Source: Pseudomonas putida
Lineage (GTDB): Bacteria > Pseudomonadota > Gammaproteobacteria > Pseudomonadales > Pseudomonadaceae
DNA length: 64,000 nucleotides
Assembly: GCF_001941965.1 (NCBI RefSeq)
Contig: NZ_MKZO01000029.1
Span: 1 to 64,000, forward strand
Direction: 5' to 3'
Positions 34,981 through 44,167 of this stretch are shown here, piece by piece. Every line of letters begins with the position of its first letter. Positions within the stretch are counted from its first letter, which is position 1. Both the position numbers and the translations under genes were made by a program. The notes beneath the pieces were generated by a model. The model did no database searches and was not told the DNA's origin. It saw nothing but the letters and a program-made list of their open reading frames with translations.

Positions 34981-35496
34981 CTAGCCACTCCTCTCCACTG
35001 GCGACGTTCTCATTGCAGGAAAGCCTGTGGTATCTCGTGGGCGAACACCCGGGAAGGTGTCCCGCTCGAAGTCGCGGCGACCGTCAAGACTGCGGGTTTT
35101 CCAGCAAGACCCGGGTGCCTGGCGTCTATCGCTGCGGCGGCCTGACAACGGTTAGTGGCGACTGACTTAATGCCATTTTTTTGTCGCCATAATTTGCGTT
35201 GCCCTGCGCGCCTCCACTCCTTTCTTGCCCTATGCCGAAAAACGACCTGAAAAATTTCTGACGCCAGTAAAAAAGCGCCTGAGCGCCGAATTACAGGGTC
35301 TGCGGGTTAAACAATGTGCCGGTTTCCTTAGACCGCATAAGTTTTTTTTCGCATAACTCTTATGAACATTTCTTCTTAGCTTTGCCCGCAAATGTTCTTA
35401 GCTCTGTTGTTACAAGCCTGAAACGGTTTGAACTCAATTTTTCGTCAGTTTATTGACGATGCAAGACCAAAAAATGGAATCAGGGAGAAGTAACCC
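34981..35496. promoter_or_regulatory. Divergent promoter region of adhesin and its secretion genes
   Basis: A 516-bp region that is markedly AT-rich between 35160 and 35480. It contains a dyad TCGTCA-6-TGACGA (35442-35459) 37 bases before the channel gene, a repeated GCATAA with a facing TTATG around a T8 run (about 35334-35364), and two similar ATGTTCTTAGCT-like stretches near 35370-35410. No gene is evident. It should hold both promoters and the binding sites that coordinate adhesin and exporter. Confidence 0.55.
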
Positions 35497-36870
35497 ATGC
35501 GCGTTTTGACCCCCCTCACCAGTGCAGTTTTATTGGCCGTCGCCTGCGCCAATGCACAGGCCATGTCCTTGCAGGAAGCCGTGCAAAGCGCCGTGGATTA
35601 CCACCCGGAAATCAAGGCGGCAAGCAGTGGCCGGCTGTCCGCCGATGAGGACGTGAAAATGGCCCGTGGTGGTTACTACCCGACTGTCGACCTGGTCGCA
35701 GGCTATGGCCGGCAACGCTCGGACAACCTCAATACACGGGGTCTCAACCTCGACGGCACGCGTAACCACAACAAGGAAACACTGAACTACACCCAGTCGG
35801 AGCTGCGGCTGCGGCAAATGCTGTTCGACGGTTTCAACACCGCCAACGAAGTGGATCGCCTGCAATCCACAGCCACGTCCCGCGCCTATTACACCCAGGC
35901 AACCGCGCAGACCGTCGCGCTGCGGACCATCGAGGTCTACCTGGAAGTGCTCAAGCGTCGCGAGTTGCTGAGCCTGGCGAAGAACAACCTCCAGGCGCAC
36001 CTGCGGGTCAACGACCAGATCGGGCTGCGCAGCGAACGCGGCGTCGGCAGCACCGCCGACCTCGACCAGTCCACCGCCCGCCGTGCCCTGGCGGAAAACA
36101 ACCTGAATACCGCCGAAGTGGATCTTCAGGACGCCGAGGCCAACTTCTACAGCGTGGTCGGCCGTATGCCGGATGAACTGGAAAGCCCGGCGTCGATCAA
36201 GGGCTCGCTGCCCGCCAATCTGCAGGATGCCCGTACCGCCATGCTGCAGGACAACCCCTACCTGAAATCGGCCCAGGCCGATATCGACGCGGCGGAGAAG
36301 CAATATGAAGTGGCCAAGTCGCCGTTCTATCCACGCTTCGATGCCGTGGTGTCCACCAGCGCCAACAACAACATCGGTGGCGAACCGGGCCATAGCAACA
36401 CCGACTGGAGCGTCGGCGTGGAGATGAACTACAACCTGTTCCGCGGCGGCACCGACAAGGCACGCTTGCAGTCGGATGCGTACAAGATCAACCAGGCCAT
36501 GGACATCCGCAACAACGCACTGCGCCAGCTCACCGAAGACTTGTCCCTGGCCTGGAACGCGCAGCAGAACGCGGTCAAGCAGACACCCTCGGCCAGGCAA
36601 TACGCGGAAACCACCACCCGCGTGCGCGCCGCCTACCAGGACCAGTTCGGCCTTGGCCAACGTACCCTGCTCGACCTGCTGGACAGCGAGAACGAGCTGT
36701 ATAACGCCAACCGGCGCTATGTCGAAGTGCGCTATATCGAAGAGTTCTCCGGCTACCGCCTGCTGGCCAACATGGGCGACCTGCTGACCCGGCAAAGAAT
36801 CTCCCTGCCACCTGAAGCCATCGCCCAGAGCGAAGTGCGTACCAACGTGCAGTTACCCGATATGCGTTGA
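35497..36870 (+). CDS. lapE: TolC-family outer-membrane channel of the adhesin T1SS (LapE-like)
   Basis: 457 residues with a signal peptide ending NAQA (about 22). The outer-membrane efflux fold is seen as two repeats (LQEAVQSAVDYHPEIKAA and ARTAMLQDNPYLKSAQADI) with long helices. It forms the trimeric outer-membrane conduit in which the adhesin N-terminus is retained. GGGAGAAG lies 6 bases before the ATG. It is the first gene of the exporter set, followed after 36 bp by the ABC gene. The symbol is by family and could be the paralogous mapE. Confidence 0.9.
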   Translation: MRVLTPLTSAVLLAVACANAQAMSLQEAVQSAVDYHPEIKAASSGRLSADEDVKMARGGYYPTVDLVAGYGRQRSDNLNTRGLNLDGTRNHNKETLNYTQSELRLRQMLFDGFNTANEVDRLQSTATSRAYYTQATAQTVALRTIEVYLEVLKRRELLSLAKNNLQAHLRVNDQIGLRSERGVGSTADLDQSTARRALAENNLNTAEVDLQDAEANFYSVVGRMPDELESPASIKGSLPANLQDARTAMLQDNPYLKSAQADIDAAEKQYEVAKSPFYPRFDAVVSTSANNNIGGEPGHSNTDWSVGVEMNYNLFRGGTDKARLQSDAYKINQAMDIRNNALRQLTEDLSLAWNAQQNAVKQTPSARQYAETTTRVRAAYQDQFGLGQRTLLDLLDSENELYNANRRYVEVRYIEEFSGYRLLANMGDLLTRQRISLPPEAIAQSEVRTNVQLPDMR

Positions 36871-36906
36871 CCGTGTTCCGCCACCTCGGCGGAGAGGTAG
36901 GCCATT

Positions 36907-39060
36907 GTGACCAGCATGCAACCGGCGAGCTCGGCGGACCAGCGCCAGAGTTTCGATGATCCGTTACTCGATGGGCTGTTGATTCTCTGCAAGCTCCACG
37001 GTTGCACGGCCAGCCGCGCCAGCCTGAGTAGCGGCCTGCCCCTGCCGCAGCAGCGTCTGGACCTCGACCTGCTGCCCCGGGCAGCCGCCCGTGCCGGTTT
37101 GCAGGCGCGGGTGCTGCGGCGCGAGCTGGAAGCGATTTCCGCCCTCAACCTGCCGGTGCTGCTGCTGTTCAAGGACGGCCGCTGCGCCGTGCTGCGGCGC
37201 TGGAAGGATGACGACCAGGCGCTGATCCTGCCCTGCGAAGCCGACGGCGGCGAACAGTGGGTCAGCCGACAGGAATTGGCCGAGTCCTACGCCGGCCACG
37301 CCCTCTTCGCCCGCCCCCGGCATGAACTGGAACACCAGCGCGACCCGCTGGTGCCGCGGGTCCACGCCTGGTTCCGCGATACCCTGCGCCAGTCCCGCTG
37401 GCTGTACAGCGACGCCCTGCTGGCCAGCCTGCTGATCAACCTGCTCGGCCTGATGGTGCCGTTGTTCGTGATGCAGACCTACGACCGCGTGGTGCCCAAC
37501 CAGGCCACCTCGACCCTGTGGGTGTTGGTCATCGGCCTGCTGATCGGCACGCTGTTCGAACTGGTGCTGCGGGTGGTCCGCGCGCACCTGCTGGACCAGG
37601 CCGGGAAGAAGACCGACCTGATCCTCTCGGCGACCCTGTTCGAGCGCATCACCGGGATGTCGATGAAGGCCCGCCCGGCCACCATCGGCGGCTTCGCCCA
37701 GAGCATCCATGACTTCCAGGGCCTGCGCGAATTTCTCACCGCGGTGACCCTGACCAGCGTCATCGACCTGCCCTTCGTGGTCCTGATGCTTGCCGTGATC
37801 GGCCTGCTCGGCGGCTGGCTGGTGCTGATCCCGCTGATTGCCTTTCCCCTGACCATCATCTTCGCCCTGCTGATCCAGGTGCGCCTGCGCGACACCGTGC
37901 AGAAAAGCCTGGCCCTCGGCTCGGTGCGCCAGGCCCTGCTGATCGAAACCCTCGGCGGCCTGGAAACCCTCAAGGCCTGCGGCGCCGAAAGCGAGCGCCA
38001 GTACCAGTGGGAAAGCACCCACGGCGCCCTGACCCAGCTCGATGCCCACGCCCGCCAACTGTCCGCCCTGGCCACCAACGGCACGCTGTTCGTCCAGCAG
38101 TTCTGCGGCATGGCCACCATCGTCGCCGGGGTCTACAGCATCATCGCCGACAACCTCAGCGTCGGTGCCCTGGTCGCCTGCTACATGCTCGGCAGCCGGA
38201 CCCTGGCGCCGCTGGGGCAGATCGCCGGGCTGATCACCCGCTACCAGCAGGCGCAACTGACCATGCGCAGCACCGATGCGCTGATGGCTCTGCCCCAGGA
38301 GCGCCGCGCCGACCAGCAGCCGCTGGAGCATACCCGCCTGCAAGGGGCGCTGGAGCTCAACCGGGTGACCTTCCGTTACCCCGGCCAGGCCAACCCGGCA
38401 CTGAACGGCGTCGGCTTCAGCGTCAAGCCAGGCGAACGCGTAGGGATCATCGGCCGCAGCGGATCGGGCAAGAGCACCCTGGCGCGGCTGGTGATGGGCT
38501 TCTACGAACCGGATGACGGCCAGGTCCTGTTCGACAACCTCGACCTGCGCCAACTGGACATCGCCGACCTGCGCCAGCAACTGGGCTATGTCGCCCATGA
38601 CCTGCCGCTGCTGGCCGGCAGCCTGCGCGACAACCTGACCCTTGGTGCGCGCTATGTCAGCGATGCGCGGATGCTCGAAGTGGCCGAGCTGACCGGTGTG
38701 AGCGAACTGGCCAAGCAGCATCCGCGGGGCTTCGACCGGCCCCTGGGCGAGCGTGGCCAGTTACTCTCCGGCGGCCAGCGCCAGGCCGTGCTGCTGGCCC
38801 GGGCGATGCTGCTGGAACCGCCGATCATGGTCCTGGACGAACCCACCAGCCATATGGACAACAGCAGCGAAGAGCAACTGCGCCAGCGCCTCCACGGCTG
38901 GGTCGAGGGCAAGACCCTGCTGCTGGTGACCCACCGCACCTCGATGCTCAGCCTGGTAGACCGGCTGGTGGTGCTGGACAACGGCAAGATCGTGGCGGAC
39001 GGGGCCAAGGATGCGGTGATCGATGCGCTGCGCAAGGGCCGGATCGGGCAGGCCCTGTAA
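36907..39060 (+). CDS. lapB: Type I secretion ABC transporter (LapB-like)
   Basis: 717 residues. An N-terminal C39-like domain (about 15-140) lacks the catalytic Cys-Gly context of true C39 peptidases, so it should bind rather than cut the substrate. Six membrane segments follow (LLASLLINLLGLMVPLFVMQTYDRVVP). The ATPase has Walker A GIIGRSGSGKST, signature LSGGQRQAVLLARAM, Walker B IMVLDEPTSHMD and the switch His in VTHRTS. GTG at 36907 is preferred, since the nearby ATG is too far from the AGGT ribosome site. It energises adhesin export with the channel and adaptor genes. Confidence 0.92.
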   Translation: MTSMQPASSADQRQSFDDPLLDGLLILCKLHGCTASRASLSSGLPLPQQRLDLDLLPRAAARAGLQARVLRRELEAISALNLPVLLLFKDGRCAVLRRWKDDDQALILPCEADGGEQWVSRQELAESYAGHALFARPRHELEHQRDPLVPRVHAWFRDTLRQSRWLYSDALLASLLINLLGLMVPLFVMQTYDRVVPNQATSTLWVLVIGLLIGTLFELVLRVVRAHLLDQAGKKTDLILSATLFERITGMSMKARPATIGGFAQSIHDFQGLREFLTAVTLTSVIDLPFVVLMLAVIGLLGGWLVLIPLIAFPLTIIFALLIQVRLRDTVQKSLALGSVRQALLIETLGGLETLKACGAESERQYQWESTHGALTQLDAHARQLSALATNGTLFVQQFCGMATIVAGVYSIIADNLSVGALVACYMLGSRTLAPLGQIAGLITRYQQAQLTMRSTDALMALPQERRADQQPLEHTRLQGALELNRVTFRYPGQANPALNGVGFSVKPGERVGIIGRSGSGKSTLARLVMGFYEPDDGQVLFDNLDLRQLDIADLRQQLGYVAHDLPLLAGSLRDNLTLGARYVSDARMLEVAELTGVSELAKQHPRGFDRPLGERGQLLSGGQRQAVLLARAMLLEPPIMVLDEPTSHMDNSSEEQLRQRLHGWVEGKTLLLVTHRTSMLSLVDRLVVLDNGKIVADGAKDAVIDALRKGRIGQAL

Positions 39061-39077
39061 AAACCAAAGCACACCGC

Positions 39078-39160
39078 GAACCCTGTGGGAGCTGGCTTGC
39101 CAGCGATTGCAATAGTGAATTCACCCTCGCTATCGCTGGCAAGCCAGCTCCCACAGGTTC
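39078..39160. repeat. REP pair inside the T1SS gene set
   Basis: Two REPs facing the opposite way from most pairs here, placed in the 135 bp between the ABC gene and the adaptor gene. A hairpin here could uncouple expression of the adaptor from the upstream genes. Confidence 0.9.
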
Positions 39161-39195
39161 CGCGCTGACCGTTGTTCCGATGAGAGGCGCACCCC

Positions 39196-40542
39196 ATGTC
39201 CTCGCTCCGCAGCTACTTCCACAGCTTCAACAAGACCGCCGAGCACGACTACCTGCCGGACCTGTCCAGGGCCACCCTGCAGGACTCGCCACGCCGCTCG
39301 CGGCTCACCGTATGGCTGGCGGCGGCATTGCTGCTGGTGGCACTGGTCTGGGCCAGGTTCGCCGTGCTCGATGAAGTGACCGTCGGCGAAGGCAAGGCCA
39401 TCCCGTCGAGCAAGGTCCAGGTGATCCAGAACCTCGAGGGCGGCATCGTCACTGAGATCTTCGTCCGCGAAGGCCAGATGGTGAACAAGGGCGATACCCT
39501 GCTGCGCCTCGACGACACCCGTTTCCAGTCGAACAAGGGTGAAAGCGAAGCCGACCGCTACGCCCTCACCGCCCAGGTCGACCGCCTCGCTGCAGAAGCC
39601 GAAGGCAGGCCGTTCCAGGTCTCCGCGGAGGTGCGCAGCAAGGCGCCGCAGGTGGCCGAGGACGAGATGGCCCTGTACCAGTCGCGCCAGCGCCGGCTGG
39701 CCAGTGAGAAACAGACCCTCAATGAACAACTGCGGCAAAAGACCCAGGAACTGGCCGAGTTCCGTTCCAAGGTCGAGCAGTACCGCTCCGGGCTGGCCTT
39801 GCTCCAGCAGGAGCTGGACATGTCCACACCATTGGTCAAGACCGGGGCCATCTCGCCGGTGGAAATCCTTCGCCTCAGGCGCAATGCCGTGGAAGCCCGT
39901 GGCTCGCTGAACGCCACCAGCCTGGCGATCCCCCGGGCCGAGGCGGCGATCGCCGAGATCAAGAGCAAGATCGAGGAAACCGACGCCAGCTTCCGCTCCG
40001 AAGCGGCCAAGGAGCTCAATGAAAAACGCACCGACCTGTCGAAGATCACCGCCACCAGCGTCGCCATCGACGACCGGGTCAAGCGCACCACGGTGGTTTC
40101 GCCGGTGCATGGCATTATCAAGCAGCTCAAGGTCAACACCATCGGCGGCGTGGTCCAGCCGGGCAGCGACATGGTGGAAATCGTCCCGGTGGAGGACAAC
40201 CTGCTGATCGAGGCCCGGGTACGGCCGCAGGATGTGGCCTTCCTGCATCCGGGGCAGAGTGCGATGGTCAAGTTCAGTGCCTATGACTACTCCATCTATG
40301 GCGGGCTGAAGGCCAAGCTGGAACTGATCGGGGCGGACACCATCACCGATGACAAGGGCAATGCCTTCTACATGATCCAGGTGCGCACGGACAAGAATCA
40401 CCTGGGCGGGGACAACAAGCCGCTGCTGATCATCCCGGGGATGGTGGCGACGGTGGACATCATCACCGGGGAGAAGAGTGTGCTGGATTATCTGCTGAAG
40501 CCGGTGTTGAAGGCGCGGACCGAGGCCTTGAGGGAGAGGTAA
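39196..40542 (+). CDS. lapC: HlyD-family periplasmic adaptor of the adhesin T1SS (LapC-like)
   Basis: 448 residues. A short cytoplasmic N-terminus and one membrane anchor (LTVWLAAALLLVALVWARFAV, about 36-56) are followed by the lipoyl half-motif VIQNLEGGIVTEIFVREGQMVNKGD, a long coiled coil (about 125-290), the second lipoyl half (TTVVSPVHGIIKQLKVNTIGGVVQPG) and a beta-barrel domain. It links the inner-membrane ABC protein to the TolC-type channel. TGAGAGG lies 8 bases before the ATG. Confidence 0.92.
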   Translation: MSSLRSYFHSFNKTAEHDYLPDLSRATLQDSPRRSRLTVWLAAALLLVALVWARFAVLDEVTVGEGKAIPSSKVQVIQNLEGGIVTEIFVREGQMVNKGDTLLRLDDTRFQSNKGESEADRYALTAQVDRLAAEAEGRPFQVSAEVRSKAPQVAEDEMALYQSRQRRLASEKQTLNEQLRQKTQELAEFRSKVEQYRSGLALLQQELDMSTPLVKTGAISPVEILRLRRNAVEARGSLNATSLAIPRAEAAIAEIKSKIEETDASFRSEAAKELNEKRTDLSKITATSVAIDDRVKRTTVVSPVHGIIKQLKVNTIGGVVQPGSDMVEIVPVEDNLLIEARVRPQDVAFLHPGQSAMVKFSAYDYSIYGGLKAKLELIGADTITDDKGNAFYMIQVRTDKNHLGGDNKPLLIIPGMVATVDIITGEKSVLDYLLKPVLKARTEALRER

Positions 40543-40566
40543 TTTCCGGGAATCTCCGGTGCTGCT

Positions 40567-40666
40567 GATGGCCCTATCGCTGGCAAGCCAGCTCCCACAG
40601 GTTCACCGGTGTCTGCAAGAGCACTGCTGTACCTGTGGGAGCTGGCTTGCCAGCGATGAGGCCATC
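40567..40666. repeat. REP pair (REPIN)
   Basis: Inverted REP pair between the convergent adaptor and tapT genes. Its loop is nearly the reverse complement of that at 3112-3210. Confidence 0.9.
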
Positions 40667-40670
40667 AGCA

Positions 40671-41270
40671 TCAGCGCAGATGATTGCGCTCGAACGTCTC
40701 CCTCCCCATCGCCGCAATCTGCCCCTCGATCAACACCTCGAACGGCCGCAGCAACGCATCGAAGCGCCCCGCCCCCTCCAGCACGTTCAGCGCCTGGGTC
40801 ACCGCTTCCACCGTCGACAGCGCCCCTTCCTCCGGCGCCTTGCGCAGCCGGTAGCGGGAAGACTGCACCTGGGCCAGGGTCACCCGCGGCAACCCTTCCA
40901 GCAGCGGATTGAGGTACAGCAGCTTGCGCGCCTTGCGCCAGGTTCCGTCCGGCACGATCAGCAGCCACGGCCGCTCATCCGCCGAACCGGAATAGGCCGT
41001 CAACGCCTGCGCCTCGTCTCCCGGAAACAGCAGCCCCACCCGATACCCCGGCGTGGCGATCAACCCGGAAAGATCCTCGAACACCTCCCCCACCCGCAGT
41101 TCGGCATTGCGCAACCCCAACGCCGCCAGCCGCGCCGTATTCAGCGCATGGCGCACTTCATCGGGATGCTGCAACAGCACCACCCGGGTCCGGCTATCAA
41201 GGGACGGGATCGAGGGGCAAAGGCAATGGCTTTGTGGACGCAGGCAGCGTTCGCACTGGATTCTGGACAT
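40671..41270 (-). CDS. tapT: DTW-domain tRNA-uridine aminocarboxypropyltransferase (TapT)
   Basis: 199 residues. The N-terminal zinc-ribbon-like Cys set CERC...CLC is followed by the DTW domain with RVVLLQHPDEVRHALNTARL, LLFPGDEA and LLIVPDGTWRKARKLLYLNP; the DTW motif reads DGTW. E. coli TapT (YfiP) adds the acp group to uridine 47 in tRNA variable loops using S-adenosylmethionine. Length and motif order fit. Confidence 0.9.
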   Translation of the reverse strand: MSRIQCERCLRPQSHCLCPSIPSLDSRTRVVLLQHPDEVRHALNTARLAALGLRNAELRVGEVFEDLSGLIATPGYRVGLLFPGDEAQALTAYSGSADERPWLLIVPDGTWRKARKLLYLNPLLEGLPRVTLAQVQSSRYRLRKAPEEGALSTVEAVTQALNVLEGAGRFDALLRPFEVLIEGQIAAMGRETFERNHLR

Positions 41271-41348
41271 CGGGTTCTCCTGGGGCGACGGATTTTGCCA
41301 CAGCAGTCCCGGAAAGCACCCACATCCTTGTGGGCCGGTGAAGGGAAG

Positions 41349-42914
41349 CTAACGATTAAAGCGTTCGGCGAGGTCGTGCAGGTAGCCGGCCATGCGCTCC
41401 AGTTCCTGGCTGATTTCCGCGCCTTCGCGGGCCTGCCCGGCGCTGCGGTCGCAGAGCTGGGCGATGCGCACGATCTGCTGGTTGATGTCTTCCACCACAT
41501 GGCTCTGCTGCTCGGACGCCGTGGCGATCTGCTGGCTCATGCCGGTAATCCGGCTCACCGCCTCGCGAATCCCGCCCAGCGCCTGCTGCACCGCCTCAAC
41601 GCTATGCACGCTGTCGCGGGAGATCTGCTCGCCCTTGCTGGCGCTGCTCACCGCCCGGTCGGCACCGGCGCGCAAGGAGGCGATGATCTGGTGAATTTCC
41701 TCGGTAGACGCCCGGGTACGCTGGGCCAGCGAGCGCACTTCATCGGCCACCACGGCGAAGCCCCGGCCCTGCTCCCCTGCCCGGGCCGCCTCGATGGCGG
41801 CATTGAGGGCCAGCAGGTTGGTCTGCTCGGCAATCGAGGTGATCACATCCACCACGCTGCCGATGGACTGGGTCTGCTCGGCCAGGGCATTGACCGCCTG
41901 GCCGATCTCGTGGACCGCCTCGGTCATGCTGCCCATGGCCTTGAGGCTCTGCTGGGCAAGATCACTGCCCTGGCGGGTAAGCTCGTCGGCGTCAGACGCG
42001 GCGTGGGCCGTGCTCTGCACGTTGTGCGTCACTTCCTGGATGGTCGCCGCCATCTGCGCCACGGCGGTGGCCGACTGATCCGTCTCGCTGCGCTGGCGGT
42101 CGAGCATCTGCGCCTGGGAGTCAGACAGTTCCGAGGACTGCGAAGCCCGGGTTTTCACGCTGACACCGGCGTCCACCAGGCGTGTCAGCGCCGTCTGCAG
42201 GCGCGCTTCCTCGCTGATCATCGCCAGATCGAGCTGACCTTGCGGTCCGAGATTTCGGCTGTAGGTCAGGGCCACCAAGGGGCTGGTGAAGGCTTTCGGA
42301 TGTTCTGCCAGGGTACGGCGGATAATCCGGTTCTGGCGGTTCTCCAGAAGAAACCAGGCGCCCAGCAAACTGGCCATGAGCAAGCCGAGGGCGGCGTACT
42401 GGGGCAAGGTCAGGTAGCCGATCACCGAGACCAGCCCGGCCAGCAGCAACGGCCAGCCATGTTCCAGTACATCCATGGCCCTGGCAGCCAGCGGTGTCGG
42501 CGAGCGTCCGGCACGTAATCGGGCGTACAAGGCCGAGGCCCGGCCGACCTGCTCGCGGGTCGGCAACGAGCGCACCGACTCATAACCACTGATCCGGCCG
42601 TTTTCGTAGATCGCCGTGACATAGGCGCTGACCCAGTAGTAATCGCCATTCTTCGCGCGGTTCTTGACCACGCCCATCCACGGCCGGCCTTCCTTGATCG
42701 TCTCCCACATATGGCCGAACACCGCCGGCGGCATATCCGGATGGCGCACGATGTTGTGGGGCTGGCCGATCAGTTCTTCGCGGGTGAAACCGCTGATGGC
42801 GACGAAGGCATCGTTGCAGTAGGTGATTCGACTGTTCAGGTCGGTGGTGGAGATCAGTCGCTGTTCCTGGGGGAAGGTTCTTTCCTGCTCGGTGACGGGC
42901 AAGTTGTTACGCAT
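41349..42914 (-). CDS. aer: Aer-type energy-taxis receptor (PAS methyl-accepting chemotaxis protein)
   Basis: 521 residues, the length of P. aeruginosa Aer. The N-terminal PAS domain (about 15-115: TDLNSRITYCNDAFVAISGFTREEL...VRHPDMP...WMGVVKNRAKNGDYYWV) would bind FAD. Two adjacent hydrophobic segments (about 155-195) make a hairpin anchor without a periplasmic domain. The signalling domain ends with the invariant hairpin EQTNLLALNAAIEAARAGEQGRGFAVVADEVR. It senses redox or energy status and signals to CheA. It is transcribed alone. Confidence 0.9.
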   Translation of the reverse strand: MRNNLPVTEQERTFPQEQRLISTTDLNSRITYCNDAFVAISGFTREELIGQPHNIVRHPDMPPAVFGHMWETIKEGRPWMGVVKNRAKNGDYYWVSAYVTAIYENGRISGYESVRSLPTREQVGRASALYARLRAGRSPTPLAARAMDVLEHGWPLLLAGLVSVIGYLTLPQYAALGLLMASLLGAWFLLENRQNRIIRRTLAEHPKAFTSPLVALTYSRNLGPQGQLDLAMISEEARLQTALTRLVDAGVSVKTRASQSSELSDSQAQMLDRQRSETDQSATAVAQMAATIQEVTHNVQSTAHAASDADELTRQGSDLAQQSLKAMGSMTEAVHEIGQAVNALAEQTQSIGSVVDVITSIAEQTNLLALNAAIEAARAGEQGRGFAVVADEVRSLAQRTRASTEEIHQIIASLRAGADRAVSSASKGEQISRDSVHSVEAVQQALGGIREAVSRITGMSQQIATASEQQSHVVEDINQQIVRIAQLCDRSAGQAREGAEISQELERMAGYLHDLAERFNR

Positions 42915-43047
42915 CTTGCGATCCCTGCTGATGAGAGTGTGGGAAATTTCATCACAGCAAGAAAAGGTCTAGCAGAGCATTCATCCGGGTGTAGGCAATG
43001 AGCCAGTATTTTTACCATAAGCACAAAGTATTGCTGGCCATTTGCCT

Positions 43048-43944
43048 TTACCCGCTGGGGGTCAATTGCGCGCGCAACAGGTCGCGGAAGGTCTGGATCA
43101 GTGGCTCGCGGCTACGGCCCCGGCGGATGATCATGGAAAATGGCGCCTGGTAACCGAAGGTCGCTGGCGACAGCACCCGCAGGTCACCCTTGTCGGCCCA
43201 GGCCTGGGCGTAGTGTTCGGGCAGGTAGCCGATGTAGGCGCCAGACAGCACCAGGATCAGTTGCGCCTCCATGCTTTCCACGGTCGCCGCACTGTGCTTG
43301 AAGCCATGCCGGGCCAGTTCCGCCTGGCTCCAGTAACCGCGCCCGACCATGCGCTGCTGGGTGATCACCTGCTCGGGAATGCGCCGCTCGTGGTACAGCG
43401 GGTGGCGGTTGCTGCAATACAGCCAGTGCTGCTCGCGGTACAGCGGCTGGTAGACCAGGCCACTCATTCGCGTGGAGAACGCACCGATGGCCAGGTCCAG
43501 GCGATTATCCTGCACGCCCAGCTGCAATTCGTAGGGACTCGACACCGACAGGTGCAGGTGCACCGCCGGGTGTTCCTGGCTGTAGGCGCCGATGGCCTCG
43601 GCCAGGGGCAAGGCGCGGTCGCCGACGGTGGAGTCGATCACGCCCAGGTTGAGGGTGCCGCGCAACTCGCCCTTGAGCGCCGCCGCATATTGCTCGAAGC
43701 CATCCAGTTCGGCGAGCAGGCGCAGGGTCTCCTGGTGGAACAGCTCGCCCTTGCTGGTCAGGCTGAATCCGCCACGGCCGCGATGGCAAAGGACGATCCC
43801 CAGCGCCCCTTCCAACTGGCTCATGTAGGTACTGATGGCCGACGTGGACAGGTTGAGGTCACGCTGGGCATTGGCGAAACCCTGGTGGCGCACCACGCTG
43901 GCAAAGATGCGCAGCAACTTCAGGTCGGGCAGGTTCGAGGCCAT
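43048..43944 (-). CDS. gbuR: LysR-family regulator, GbuR-like
   Basis: 298 residues. The helix-turn-helix is at about 5-64 (LKLLRIFASVVRHQGFANAQRDLNLSTSAISTYMSQLEGALG) and a type-2 periplasmic-binding-like effector domain follows. It is divergent from the guanidinobutyrase gene, the same arrangement as gbuR-gbuA in P. aeruginosa, where GbuR activates gbuA in response to 4-guanidinobutyrate. The ATG at 43944 removes 97 upstream residues that would overlap the promoter region. Confidence 0.85.
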   Translation of the reverse strand: MASNLPDLKLLRIFASVVRHQGFANAQRDLNLSTSAISTYMSQLEGALGIVLCHRGRGGFSLTSKGELFHQETLRLLAELDGFEQYAAALKGELRGTLNLGVIDSTVGDRALPLAEAIGAYSQEHPAVHLHLSVSSPYELQLGVQDNRLDLAIGAFSTRMSGLVYQPLYREQHWLYCSNRHPLYHERRIPEQVITQQRMVGRGYWSQAELARHGFKHSAATVESMEAQLILVLSGAYIGYLPEHYAQAWADKGDLRVLSPATFGYQAPFSMIIRRGRSREPLIQTFRDLLRAQLTPSG

Positions 43945-43999
43945 GGCAGGGGCGTCCGCAGGTCGGAAATCGCCACAGTCTAAACGCGCTCGGGCTAAT

Positions 44000-44019
44000 A
44001 GTTTAGAAAAACCTGAACT
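44000..44019. promoter_or_regulatory. Candidate GbuR binding dyad
   Basis: AGTTTAG-6-CTGAACT, an imperfect dyad containing a T-N11-A core, lies 56-75 bases upstream of gbuR and about 150 bases upstream of gbuA in the divergent promoter region. The LysR-type geometry fits, but binding is inferred. Confidence 0.4.
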
Positions 44020-44167
44020 AAGTATTTGCCGGTAGCGATTCTTCCCGGGCACTACCTTTTGCAGACTGCGCCGCACAGCAACTGTTCCAGGACACTTTCG
44101 GCTGGCTGGCCGGTGTCGAGAACAGATATCAACAACTAGAACAATCGAATCGATGAGGCCCGAAACC

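Noticed and set aside
41349..42914. BdlA biofilm-dispersion protein, which neighbours gbu genes in P. aeruginosa
   Set aside because: This protein has one PAS domain, a membrane hairpin and 521 residues as in Aer; BdlA has two PAS domains and no membrane segment.
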